Below, in pieces: positions 46,994 to 55,618 of a stretch of 64,000 bases of DNA. The DNA is taken from the NCBI GenBank assembly GCA_963719135.1, contig CAVRAZ010000012.1, positions 1 to 64,000 of the forward strand, read 5' to 3'. This DNA comes from CAVRAZ01 sp963719135. Its GTDB lineage: Bacteria > Pseudomonadota > Gammaproteobacteria > DSM-19610. Within the stretch, counting starts at the first letter, position 1. The number at the start of each line of letters is the position of its first letter. The position numbers and the translations under genes are program-made. Under the pieces are notes generated by a model, which was not told where the DNA came from, searched no databases, and worked only from the letters and a program-made list of their open reading frames with translations.

Positions 46994-47252
46994 CCGATGC
47001 GAAACCCACGCCGACGAAGCCGGGGAAATGATGGTGCCAGAGGGTGACGGGTGGGGAATATAGGTAACAAATGAGCCCAAGGACATGGGTTACACTTTGT
47101 GACGTTTCAGCCTGCCGTAGGCAGTGGCGGCCGAACTTGGTCTTGCAGGCGGGAACTAACAAGGCGCCCGACCCAGACCTCGCCGCCGCGTGGCTGGGTC
47201 CTTACGCGGCCCACGGCGCGATCGTCCCATTGACCCATTGGCGAGGAATGCG

Positions 47253-47900
47253 ATGTCACGACTTCGAGTCCAGAGCTTTGCGATCTCCATCGATGGTTAC
47301 GGTGCTGGACCGAACCAGGACCTCCGGAATCCGCTCGGCATCAGGGGACCTGAGCTGATGGAGTGGTTCTTCCACACACGTCTATGGCGCAGGATGCACG
47401 GCCATGACGATGGAGAGGCGGGGGTCGACAATGGAACGGCGGAGCAAGGTTTTGCCGGAATCGGTGCCTGGATTCTTGGGCGCAACATGTTTGGTCCGGT
47501 CCGAGGTCCATGGCCGGACGATAGCTGGAAAGGCTGGTGGGGCGACGAGCCGCCGTATCACACACCCGTTTTCGTACTGACACATCACCCGCGGGCGCCG
47601 CTCGGCATGGCGGGCGGTACGGAGTTCCACTTTGTCACTGAAGGCATTCACACCGCTTTGGAGCGGGCGATTGCCGCAGCGGACGGCCGCGATGTCCGCC
47701 TCGGAGGCGGCGTAGCTACGATTCGGCAGTATCTGCGCGCCGCCCTGATCGACGAGCTGCATCTCGCTATCAGACCGGTCTTGCTCGGGTCTGGCGAGCA
47801 TCTCTTGAGTGGCATCGACATGCATGCCTTGGGCTACGAATGCACGAACTGCGTGGCGGGTGAACGTGCGACTCACGTCTTTCTGCGCAAGCGCACGTGA
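47253..47900 (+). CDS. Dihydrofolate-reductase-family (RibD C-terminal) protein
   Basis: A 215-residue protein of the RibD C-terminal/DHFR-like family. The blocks FAISIDGYGAGP, ILGRNMFGPVRGPW, TPVFVLTHHPRAPL and DGRDVRLGGGVATIRQYL are typical, with the Gly-Gly dinucleotide loop in VRLGGG. Such proteins bind NADPH; substrates vary. ATG 47253 follows GAGGAA. About 700 bases downstream is a decayed gene of the same superfamily. Confidence 0.85.
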   Translation: MSRLRVQSFAISIDGYGAGPNQDLRNPLGIRGPELMEWFFHTRLWRRMHGHDDGEAGVDNGTAEQGFAGIGAWILGRNMFGPVRGPWPDDSWKGWWGDEPPYHTPVFVLTHHPRAPLGMAGGTEFHFVTEGIHTALERAIAAADGRDVRLGGGVATIRQYLRAALIDELHLAIRPVLLGSGEHLLSGIDMHALGYECTNCVAGERATHVFLRKRT

Positions 47901-48095
47901 TGCGTCCGGTTCGCTCGATGGGCCTCCTGACATTTGCTCGACATTACATCCAGAAGCGGCGCTCCGGGCCGCACGAGGCAACAAGACGGGCGGTGGAAAT
48001 TGATTCTCATTGGTCGCCGCCCACATTATGCACAGCACGGTTTGACTGGCGGGCGTCTCACCTCGACCGTGTCACGCGCTCAAGAGAGAGATATT

Positions 48096-48524
48096 GTGAA
48101 GAAATGTCTAAGTAGCATCCTATCAATTCTTCTGACGTGCTCCGCCAACATTTCAAGAGCAGGTGAAGACCCACGGCAATTGGTCGAGTTGCCGGAAATG
48201 ATGCGACAGCACATGCTGTCAAATATGCGCGATCATCTGCTGGCGCTGAACGAAATATTGACAAACATGGCAAAGGGTCAGCTCGACAAAGCCGCGGACA
48301 TCGCCGAATCCCGCCTCGGGATGAGTTCGCTTGAGGCGCATGGGGCGAGCCATATGGCCAAGTTCATGCCGGAAGGAATGCGTGAGGCTGGCACCAGTAT
48401 GCACAGGGCGGCAAGTCGTTTCGCACTGAAAGCGCAAGAAGGCGAGGTATTGCCCGCTTACAATGCGCTTTCGGAGGTCACCTCCGCCTGTGTCGCCTGT
48501 CATTCGGGTTATCGCATCAGGTGA
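48096..48524 (+). CDS. Exported cytochrome c'-like protein
   Basis: A 142-residue protein with a short signal sequence (SSILSILLTCSANISRA) and a helical body ending with a C-terminal haem-binding CVACHSGYRIR, the position and His placement of cytochrome c'. The four-helix-bundle type is inferred from length and the C-terminal CxxCH. GTG 48096 was chosen because AAGAGAGAG lies just upstream and the signal peptide begins there; the frame is open further upstream but without such signals. It would be periplasmic. Confidence 0.72.
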   Translation: MKKCLSSILSILLTCSANISRAGEDPRQLVELPEMMRQHMLSNMRDHLLALNEILTNMAKGQLDKAADIAESRLGMSSLEAHGASHMAKFMPEGMREAGTSMHRAASRFALKAQEGEVLPAYNALSEVTSACVACHSGYRIR

Positions 48525-48601
48525 TGCAGGTATCGCCTGACTAGGCCGTCAATCCGGGCGCAGACATGCCCGTTCAACAGATGCGGGGAGAGTATCCGTG
48601 A

Positions 48602-48928
48602 CTCGTCGTTACGCGCACGGACAAAGTGCCGCCGTGGCCGAACACGGCGTTGGTCCGGCGGAACGCGGTGGACGAAGCGCGGGAACTCAAGCGCCGGGGC
48701 GACGGCAATTCCTTTGTCTTCGGCAGCGCGGATCGCTGTGCGACGTTGGTTGAGCAGGGTTTGTTGGACGGGTAGCGTATCCTGCCGGCGCCCGTGATCC
48801 CTGGCAGCGGAAGACCGGTGTGCAGGCAGGGCCTGCCCCGGCGCAGGCTCAAGCTCGCCGAGGCACGAACGCTATCGTCCGAAGGGGTGCATCTCCGGTA
48901 CATCAGGACCGGGAACGACCCCGTCTAG
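48602..48928 (+). pseudogene. Decayed dihydrofolate-reductase-family protein
   Basis: In one frame the sequence reads VVTRTDKVPPWPNTALV, then ELKRRGDGNSFVFGSADRC, then TLVEQGLLDG, a TAG at 48773-48775, and then RILPAPVIPGSGRP and LKLAEARTLSSEGVHLRYI, ending at TAG 48926. That order is the C-terminal half of RibD-C/YwjB-like reductases. The 5' half is missing and the frame has an internal stop, so this is a remnant. Confidence 0.72.
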
Positions 48929-49115
48929 CAGGCCGTTGGAAAACGTTCATGCGGCGCGATCCGGCGTTGAAAACCGGCTCAAAATGTTCATGTACTGCGT
49001 GTACACTGCGCGTTTTCGCCAGTTTTCGCCTTGTCTCGCACGCACATGAATGTTTTTCAAGAACCTGCCAGGTTCGCGCAACTGAGCGCGCGCAATCCAC
49101 TGCGGGGGTCCTGGT

Positions 49116-49322
49116 ATGGATAGTACATCGCTGCTTCTCTGGGGAATGTTGTTCGGGGCGATCGGCCTGGGGTACTTTACCTATGGTAGAAAGCAAAGAG
49201 CCGCGGCGCCGCTGCTGGTCGGTATCGCCTTGATGGTTTTCCCGTACTTCGTGCCGAACGTCTACATGCTCGTACTCGTGGGTGCGGTCCTGATCGTATT
49301 GCCGTATTTCGTCAGGGTATGA
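49116..49322 (+). CDS. Small two-to-three-span membrane protein, unknown
   Basis: A 68-residue hydrophobic protein: LLLWGMLFGAIGLGYFTYG, a short basic loop GRKQRA, LLVGIALMVFPYFV, and MLVLVGAVLIVLPYFVRV. The pattern, with PYFV repeated, resembles small conserved integral-membrane proteins of proteobacteria, but no function is known to me. ATG 49116 follows GGGGGTCC. It stands alone. Confidence 0.7.
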   Translation: MDSTSLLLWGMLFGAIGLGYFTYGRKQRAAAPLLVGIALMVFPYFVPNVYMLVLVGAVLIVLPYFVRV

Positions 49323-49684
49323 AGTTGTTCAGGCAACAACCCTGAGCGGCAATCAGGGGAATGGACGTTCCCGACATTACGCGGCGCAATCCTTGGACCC
49401 CGGCGATTTGATTCCGATCATCCGACGCCTAGGTTCCAGGCATTCGGCGGCGCCGACCCGATTTGACTTTCCCGCCCGACGCCGGCGCGCAACCCGGTAA
49501 ACCTTGGAAATGGGTCGGACCAGCGACTTATGCAGGGCGTCACGATGCGTGCAAATTGAAAGCAGCAGACCCTGCTCTCCGTTCAGGGGTGAAACGGTGT
49601 GCGCGCTTGACGGCCGGAATTGCGGGGACTATGTTTTAGCCTGAGCAGGTCGATTTCGGCTTCCTATTTTCGGGGGGCTTGCCC
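49323..49684. other. Intergenic region, no gene recognised
   Basis: About 360 bases between the small membrane protein and the secreted protein. A weak 6-base stem at 49324-49340 is the only structure seen, and it is not followed by T. No frame is supported. Confidence 0.4.
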
Positions 49685-50179
49685 ATGAAAAGCGTTTCCA
49701 TAATGATTTCGGCCGTCGCGATCGGCGGGGCCGTTTTGGGGATCGTGCCGGCGTTTGCCGGTGAGGTTGCGGGTGCCAGACCGGGTGACGACGCCATGAC
49801 CTGCGAGCAGATCGGCGCGGAACTGGCGCCCTATGTGCAACAGATGAGCGGTGCGTTCACTGCACTCGCTGGCACCGAGCAGGAACTGGTGGCGCGCGGC
49901 CAGGCGCGCGTCAAGGAATACGCGCCGGCGGCCGAGGGCATGACGGCAGCCGCGACCGCATCGACGGCCGACCCGACGGGTCTGTCGAGCAAGGCGGTCG
50001 GCCAGGCAGAGAATGAGATGCAAAAGCAGGCGTGGAACAAGTCCCTGGCCGAAGACAAGCCGCTGATGGATCAGGCGGCCCGGCAGACGAACGAAGCCGT
50101 GACCGAGGCTGCGCCGATGCAGTCGAATGCGCGCATACAGCGCCTGATGCAACTGGCACAGCAGAAGAACTGTCACTGA
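49685..50179 (+). CDS. Secreted Ala/Gln-rich protein, unknown
   Basis: A 164-residue exported protein. Signal peptide residues 1-25 (IMISAVAIGGAVLGIVPAFAGE), then a mostly helical, Ala/Gln/Glu-rich chain that probably forms an extended or coiled structure, with Cys near the start (MTCEQIGAEL) and at the end (KNCH). Those two cysteines could bond. No family recognised. ATG 49685 follows a G-rich ribosome binding site. A dispersed repeat follows downstream. Confidence 0.7.
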   Translation: MKSVSIMISAVAIGGAVLGIVPAFAGEVAGARPGDDAMTCEQIGAELAPYVQQMSGAFTALAGTEQELVARGQARVKEYAPAAEGMTAAATASTADPTGLSSKAVGQAENEMQKQAWNKSLAEDKPLMDQAARQTNEAVTEAAPMQSNARIQRLMQLAQQKNCH

Positions 50180-50521
50180 CGAAACTTGGGGACCCTATAC
50201 CGGTTGCGTTGACAAACAGGGCCGCACGGTCGCGGGCCGCCTAAATCGGCGCGTCTTTCAAGTGGACCTGACAGTGGCGTAAGAAAACCCGCCGGGATTC
50301 GGCTGAACCCGGTCGTTGACGGGTTACCTGGCGGGAAATGGCGCCCTGTGGCTGGAATTCACCGCGCATGAAATTCAACACGCCTGCATAGGTTGGCGCT
50401 GCGCAGCGCGAAGCCCAACGCGGGACCGCTGATCGTTGGGCTTCGCTGCACTCAGCCCATACCTACATTGATGCGATGATTGGGTATACTGTCCCCGGAT
50501 TTCAGCGATGCGGGCACTGCC
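50180..50521. other. Intergenic region filled by the dispersed repeat
   Basis: After the secreted protein gene there are about 90 unassigned bases and then the repeat copy at 50267-50486, which ends 36 bases before the SnoaL-like start. No other feature seen. Confidence 0.5.
50267..50486 (+). repeat. Dispersed intergenic repeat, copy 2
   Basis: About 220 bases homologous to 37120-37270. It carries the same landmarks plus a block of about 60 bases with two AAGCCCAACG-like arms facing TCGTTGGGCTTCG, which form a hairpin around 50409-50448. The right-end box CATTGATGCGATGATTGGGT sits directly upstream of the SnoaL-like gene and may supply part of its promoter. Confidence 0.8.
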
Positions 50522-50878
50522 ATGCAAGAACAGATACAGCGTCTTTTCCAGGCCATCGATGCCAAGGACAAGGCCGCGTTTTGCGCGTTTCTCACCGACG
50601 ACTGCGTGTTCAGGTTCGGGAACATGCCCGCCGTCGAGGGCAAGACCGCCATCGAGCGCCATATCGGCGGGTTCTTCGATTCGATCGACGCGCTGTCCCA
50701 CCGGCTGATCGACGTATGGAGCAACCGGGACGGCGTCGTCTGCCACGGGTGGGTCACTTATACGAGAAAGAACAAATCAGTGCTGAGGGTGCCTTTTGCC
50801 GATGTTCTGAAACTGAGGCAGGGCGCCATTTTCGAATATCTGATTTTCATGGACGTCTCGGCGCTGTACAGCGAGTGA
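50522..50878 (+). CDS. SnoaL-like / NTF2-fold protein
   Basis: A 118-residue single-domain protein of the SnoaL-like NTF2 fold. FQAIDAKDKAAFCAFLTDDCVFRFGNMPAVEGKTAI and the beta-rich VWSNRDGVVCHGWVTY and IFEYLIFMDVSALY fit the pocketed cone fold. Members are small isomerases, hydrolases or ligand binders; which applies is unknown. ATG 50522 was chosen, 36 bases after the repeat; an upstream in-frame GTG/TTG would start inside the repeat. Confidence 0.75.
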   Translation: MQEQIQRLFQAIDAKDKAAFCAFLTDDCVFRFGNMPAVEGKTAIERHIGGFFDSIDALSHRLIDVWSNRDGVVCHGWVTYTRKNKSVLRVPFADVLKLRQGAIFEYLIFMDVSALYSE

Positions 50879-50917
50879 AATCGGGCGGCGGCGCGCTATG
50901 CGCCCGGTGTCCTCCGC

Positions 50918-51310
50918 TCAATCCCGCACGATCGCACCGCACCGTTCCAGGTAGAGCAGCACCAGTTCACGGTTGCGGCTGGTGTTCTGGCGCATCAACT
51001 GCAGGACGGTGGGCCGGTGTACGATCACCGGACGATAGAGGATGGGTGCGTTGCCGGGCAGGCCGGTGCGCGGCTCGGGCGTGTGCGCCGCGGACACGGC
51101 GTCGTTGAGCAAAGTGATGATGCTGGTTTCGAGCGCCGCGGCGAGCCGTTCGATGTTGTCCAGACCGATGTTGTGTTCGCCGCGTTCGATGGCGCCGATG
51201 TAGCTGCGGTTGAGTCCACTGAGTTCGGCCAGCACTTCCTGCGACCACCCGCGGTCGGTCCGTAGCAGCCGGATCCTGCGTGCCAAGCGTTTCCTTGCCG
51301 ATAGCTCCAT
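50918..51310 (-). CDS. XRE-family transcriptional regulator
   Basis: A 130-residue regulator. The Cro/C1-type helix-turn-helix spans about residues 8-65 (RIRLLRTDRGWSQEVLAELSGLNRSYIGAIERGEHNIGLDNIERLAAAL). The rest has no known sensor domain; it ends with a Leu-rich ELVLLYLERCG segment. Start ATG 51310. It faces the SnoaL-like gene tail to tail, and its target is unknown. Confidence 0.88.
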   Translation of the reverse strand: MELSARKRLARRIRLLRTDRGWSQEVLAELSGLNRSYIGAIERGEHNIGLDNIERLAAALETSIITLLNDAVSAAHTPEPRTGLPGNAPILYRPVIVHRPTVLQLMRQNTSRNRELVLLYLERCGAIVRD

Positions 51311-51458
51311 GGCCGCCTATTACAAGTGAGCAGCCGGGCAGCGTCGACCGGTTATGGACGGCAATTAGGTGCAGATATGCGTCAGCCGAATGGCGTGCAG
51401 CGAATTATCCGGCGCTTGTCGCCGCGGCGGGTGTCCTGGTGTCAGACCTGTCGCCGCG

Positions 51459-52349
51459 TCACTTTTCCGCAACGTCGGGCGGCGGCGGCTGCTTCAGCAG
51501 CAGCATCGGATCGATGCGCGCGTCGTTCAGGCTCACGCTCCAGTGCAGGTGCGGGCCGGTGGCGCGTCCGGTCTTGCCGACGGCACCGAGGGTGTCGCCG
51601 CGTTTGACCCTTTGGCCCGGTTTGACATCGATGCGCGACAGATGGCAGTACATGGTGACCAGCCCCTGGCCGTGGTCGAGAAAGACCGTATTGCCATTGA
51701 AGAAGTAGCTGCCGGTGTCCAGCACTTTGGCGTCGGCCGGCGCATGCACCGGCGTGCCGTAGCCCGCGGCCAGGTCCAGGCCGCTGTGCGGTTTGCGCGG
51801 CTGGTCATTGAAGAACCGGCGCAGCCCGAACGGACTGCTCATCGGCGCCTTGACCGGCAGGTCGAACAGCATCGAATCCGGCTGCGCGTCGCGCCAGGTC
51901 GAGAACGCCTTTTCGATCCGTTTCGACTCCCGCCCGATGCGCTCCAGGTCCTGCTTCTCGGGATTGACCATGCGCTTGTTCTCGAGCTGCAGCCGCTGCG
52001 TTTCGTAGGTCTTGTCGCCGATCATAAAACCGATGCGCTGTTCCTTGCCGCCGGGCGGCCGGTACTGGAGATCCTGTTCGCCGGGTGCGGCCTCCAGCGG
52101 AATGCCGATCACGGCCCACCAGCCGTCGGCCTGGTGCAGCACCATGACGCGGTCTTTCCGGTAATAGACCGCCGGCGCGGTCTTCGAGTCAGGCAGGGGC
52201 ACCAGCGCGATGCCGCCCGGCACCGGTTCCGCGTGCGGCAGTTCGACCGCGCCGGCCGGCGTCACCCTGAATGCGCCGAACAACGCGAGGATCGCCAGCA
52301 ATGGTTTGAATGAGGGGCGCCGGCGGATTGGTGGGGTGTCGCTGTTCAT
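51459..52349 (-). CDS. M23 (LytM-type) peptidase, exported
   Basis: A 296-residue murein endopeptidase-like protein. A signal segment (about 15-35, LLAILALFGAFRVTPAGA) precedes a beta-rich N-terminal part and a C-terminal LytM domain with zinc ligands HSGLD and HLHW (GPHLHWSV) and the block GYGTPVHAPADAKV. It would cut peptidoglycan cross-links or act as an amidase activator. ATG 52349 overlaps the xseA stop by 4 bases (ATGA), so it is translationally coupled to xseA; the longer open frame into xseA is spurious. Confidence 0.9.
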   Translation of the reverse strand: MNSDTPPIRRRPSFKPLLAILALFGAFRVTPAGAVELPHAEPVPGGIALVPLPDSKTAPAVYYRKDRVMVLHQADGWWAVIGIPLEAAPGEQDLQYRPPGGKEQRIGFMIGDKTYETQRLQLENKRMVNPEKQDLERIGRESKRIEKAFSTWRDAQPDSMLFDLPVKAPMSSPFGLRRFFNDQPRKPHSGLDLAAGYGTPVHAPADAKVLDTGSYFFNGNTVFLDHGQGLVTMYCHLSRIDVKPGQRVKRGDTLGAVGKTGRATGPHLHWSVSLNDARIDPMLLLKQPPPPDVAEK

Positions 52350-53707
52350 AGGGCTTCGATGACCTCGACGATGCTGATGATGCCGCCTTTCTGCAGGCGG
52401 GTTTCCAGTTGCATACCGGGTGAAACGCTGGACGCGTCGCGCAGCACGCGCCCGGTCGCGCGCTCGCGCGTGATGGAATAGCCGCGCTCCAGCGTCGCGA
52501 GCGGACTGACAGTATCCAGCGTGCGCGCCGCCAGCGCCAGCCGGCCGCGCGCCTGTTCCAGCGTCTGGCCGATGGCGTGCCGCAGGCGTTGCAGCAGCAG
52601 TTCGGTCTGCTGCCGCAAGCGCGCCAGCCGGTGGCGCGGCGTCTGCTGCAACAGGCGCGCGCGCAGCGCGAACAGGCGTGCGTGCGTGCCGGCGAGCTGG
52701 TGGACGGCCGCGCGCCCCAGGCGCTGTTCGAGTTCGTCGATGCGCTGATTCTGTTGCGTCAGCCGCCGGCGCGGGTGCTGCTGGTCGAGCCGCCGGCTGA
52801 CCCAGGCGAGGCGTTCGCCGCACCGTTGCAGGTGTTTGCCCAGCGCGCGTTCCAGCCGCCGGCGGCTCTGCGTCAAGCCCTGGAGCAGGTCGCCGGCGTC
52901 CGGACTGAGCAGTTCGGCCGCCGCCGAGGGCGTGGGTGCGCGCCGGTCGGCGACGAAATCCGTGATCACCACGTCGACTTCGTGGCCGATGGCGCTGACG
53001 ATCGGCAGCGTGCAGTCGAACACGGCGCGCGCGACGCGCTCCTCGTTGAACGGCCAGAGGTCCTCCAGCGAGCCGCCGCCGCGGGTCAGCAGCAGCACGT
53101 CACACTCGGCGCGCCGGTCGGCCGTACGGACGGCCTTCTCGATGCCGGCGGCGGCGCCTTCGCCCTGGACCAGGGTCGGATAGAGGATGATTTCCGCAGC
53201 CGGGAACCGGCGCCTGAAAACCGTCAGTACGTCGCGGATGGCCGCGCCGCTGGGTGAGGTGATGACGCCGATCCGGCGCGGCAGGGCGGGCAGGGCGCGT
53301 TTGTGCGCCAGGTCAAACAGGCCTTCGGCGTTCAGGCGCTGTTTGAGCAGTTCGAAGGCCTGCCGCAACGCGCCGTCGCCGGCTTCCTCCAGGTGTTCGA
53401 TGATCAACTGGTAACCGCCGCGCGGCTCGTACAGGCTCACCCGGCCGCGCGCCAGCACCTGCATGCCTTCCTCCAGCCTGATCCCGAGCCGGTCGCCGCG
53501 GTTCCTGAACAGCGCGCAGCTTATCTGCGCGCCGGCGTCCTTGAGCGAGAAGTAGCGGTGCCCCGAGGAGGGGCGCGCCAGATTGGAAACCTCGCCTTCC
53601 ACCCAGATCAGGCGGAACGCCTTTTCCAGCAGCTCGCGGGCTTCCCGGTTGAGCCGCGAAACCGTGTAGATATCACGCCGCGGCGCGGTGTTGTCACCGA
53701 TGGGCAT
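52346..53707 (-). CDS. xseA: Exodeoxyribonuclease VII large subunit
   Basis: A 453-residue protein. N-terminal OB fold (IWVEGEVSNLARPSSGHRYFSLKD), the catalytic core with RIGVITSPSGAAIRDVLTVFRRRFP and LLTRGGGSLEDLWPFNEE, and a long helical region that packs against XseB. It degrades single-stranded DNA into oligonucleotides with the small subunit, which is not in the window. ATG 53707 gives the usual N-terminus; GTG/TTG starts further up are not needed. It is divergent from guaB, with 111 bases between. Confidence 0.94.
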   Translation of the reverse strand: MPIGDNTAPRRDIYTVSRLNREARELLEKAFRLIWVEGEVSNLARPSSGHRYFSLKDAGAQISCALFRNRGDRLGIRLEEGMQVLARGRVSLYEPRGGYQLIIEHLEEAGDGALRQAFELLKQRLNAEGLFDLAHKRALPALPRRIGVITSPSGAAIRDVLTVFRRRFPAAEIILYPTLVQGEGAAAGIEKAVRTADRRAECDVLLLTRGGGSLEDLWPFNEERVARAVFDCTLPIVSAIGHEVDVVITDFVADRRAPTPSAAAELLSPDAGDLLQGLTQSRRRLERALGKHLQRCGERLAWVSRRLDQQHPRRRLTQQNQRIDELEQRLGRAAVHQLAGTHARLFALRARLLQQTPRHRLARLRQQTELLLQRLRHAIGQTLEQARGRLALAARTLDTVSPLATLERGYSITRERATGRVLRDASSVSPGMQLETRLQKGGIISIVEVIEAL

Positions 53708-53752
53708 GCGCCTATCATACGCCAATCAGATTCCCTGCGCCCGGCCGCGTGG

Positions 53753-53781
53753 TTTACCCGAAGCGGCGCAAAACCTATAAT
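53753..53781 (+). promoter_or_regulatory. guaB promoter
   Basis: A perfect TATAAT -10 box at 53776-53781 is preceded at 17 bases by TTTACC at 53753-53758, a moderate -35 box. The expected transcription start is near 53788, about 30 bases before the guaB start codon. This is a strong-looking sigma-70 promoter for the guaB-guaA unit. Confidence 0.65.
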
Positions 53782-53818
53782 GGCCGGCTTTACAGTGCCC
53801 ACCGCCGGCGGTCGCCCC

Positions 53819-55281
53819 ATGCTGAGAATCTCCGAGGAATCCCTGACGTTCGATGATGTTTTGTTGCTGCCCGCACATTCGCTGGTGCTGCCGAGAACGT
53901 CAGCCTCAAGACCCGGGTGACCCGCGACATCGCGCTGAACATACCCATCCTGTCGGCGGCGATGGATACCGTGACCGAGGGGCGTCTGGCCATCGCGCTG
54001 GCGCAGGAAGGCGGCATCGGCATCGTGCACAAGAACATGACCGCCGAAGGCCAGGCGGCCGAAGTGCGGCGCGCCAAGAAGTTCGAGAGCGGCGTCATCA
54101 AGGACCCGATCACGGTCACGCCCAACACCTCCATCCGCGAAGTGCTTGAACTGACGCGCGCGCACAATATCTCCGGCGTGCCGGTGGTCGAGTCCGGCAA
54201 GCTGGTCGGCATCGTCACCAACCGCGACACGCGCTTCGAGACGCGCTTCGACGAACCCGTTTCGCGCATCATGACCGGCGGCGACAAGCTGGTCACCGTC
54301 AAGGAAGGCGCCGAGAAGCACGAGGTGCTGAGACTGCTGCACGAGCACCGCATCGAAAAGGTATTGGTGGTCGACGACCGCTATCAGTTGCGCGGCCTGA
54401 TCACCGTCAAGGACATCCAGAAGGCCAGCGACAAGCCCAACGCGTGCAAGGACGACTACGGCCGGCTGCGGGTCGGCGCGGCGGTGGGCGTCGGCCAGGG
54501 CACCGACGAACGCGTCGCGGCGCTGGTCGAGGCGGAGGTCGACATCATCGTGGTCGATACCGCGCACGGTCATTCGCAGGGCGTGCTGGACCGCGTGCGC
54601 TGGGTCAAGAAGCATTTTCCGCAGGTCCAGGTCATCGGCGGCAACATCGCCACCGCCGCCGCGGCGCTGGCGCTGGTCGACGCCGGCGCCGACGGCGTCA
54701 AGGTCGGCATCGGTCCGGGCTCGATCTGCACCACGCGCATCGTCGCCGGCGTCGGCGTGCCGCAGATCAGCGCGGTGGCCAACGTGGCCGCGGCGCTGCG
54801 CAATTCCGGCGTTCCGCTGATCGCCGACGGCGGCATCCGCTATTCGGGCGATGTGGCCAAGGCCATCGCCGCCGGTGCGCACTCGATCATGGTCGGCAGC
54901 ATGTTCGCCGGCACCGAGGAAGCGCCGGGCGAGGTGGAGCTGTATCAGGGGCGTTCCTATAAATCCTATCGCGGCATGGGTTCGCTGGCCGCGATGTCCT
55001 CGCAGCAGGGTTCCAGCGACCGCTATTTCCAGGACGCCAACGACGCCGACAAGCTGGTGCCCGAGGGTATCGAGGGCCGCGTGCCGTTCAAGGGGCCGCT
55101 GCAGCCGGTGGTGCACCAGTTGCTCGGCGGGCTGCGCTCCAGCATGGGTTACACCGGGTGCAGCACCATCGAGGAAATGCGCACCAAGCCCGAGTTCGTG
55201 CGGGTGACCAACGCCGGCATGACGGAAAGCCACGTGCATGACGTGCAGATCACCAAGGAAGCGCCGAACTATCGCGTCTAG
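53819..55281 (+). CDS. guaB: IMP dehydrogenase, with an apparent 1-base frameshift
   Basis: GuaB oxidises IMP to XMP, the first step of GMP synthesis. It starts at ATG 53819 (MLRISEESLTFDDVLLLPAHSLVLP), then the frame stops at TGA 53918-53920. The continuation begins in another frame with NVSLKTRVTRDIALNIP and runs to 55281 with two CBS domains (about SIREVLELTRAHNISGVPVV and KVLVVDDRYQLRGLI) and the catalytic Cys loop GPGSICTTRIV. At 53891-53898 one base (probably A, giving PKN) is missing between CCG and AAC. The gene is usually essential, so a sequencing or assembly error is likeliest; a real mutation is possible. Confidence 0.88.
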
Positions 55282-55618
55282 TGGAGTTGATTAACCGCTA
55301 AGGACGCTAAGGACGCGAAGATCAAGACATCTGACCGCAAACGCGTGCCAAGGCGCGTGAAGGACTCGTCCCCACGACAACCGGGTGTACCTGCGCTTGG
55401 AGCGCGCGGGCGAGGGGGAATTGCCGGGCGCTTGCCGACGCCGCGTCGTTCGTTCGAACTCCGCTGTCGCGTGAACATCGAGCGAGCCTGATGTGGGGCC
55501 GAAGTGCGGAAGGCGGTCATAGCCCGACGTTCGTTCAGTTGACGTTTCTTACGGTTTACACCTTAGCGTGCCTTCGCGCGCCTTTGCGGTAAAATCTTTT
55601 TGCCAGAGGATCGCCTCC
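55282..55618. other. Spacer between guaB and guaA, filled by an inverted-repeat element
   Basis: guaB and guaA usually lie close together; here 337 bases intervene, almost all of them the element at 55289-55596. The guaA ribosome binding site AGAGGA lies just right of the element. Confidence 0.6.
55289..55596. repeat. Palindromic element between guaB and guaA
   Basis: The left arm at 55289-55320 contains GATTAACCGCTAAGGACGC with GCTAAGGAC repeated. The right arm at 55561-55596, read on the other strand, starts GATTTTACCGCAAAGGCGC and includes CACGCTAAGG. Both belong to the ACCGCxAAGGxCGC class of dispersed repeats. About 310 bases long, no open frame of note. It may be a non-autonomous mobile element. 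Confidence 0.6.
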
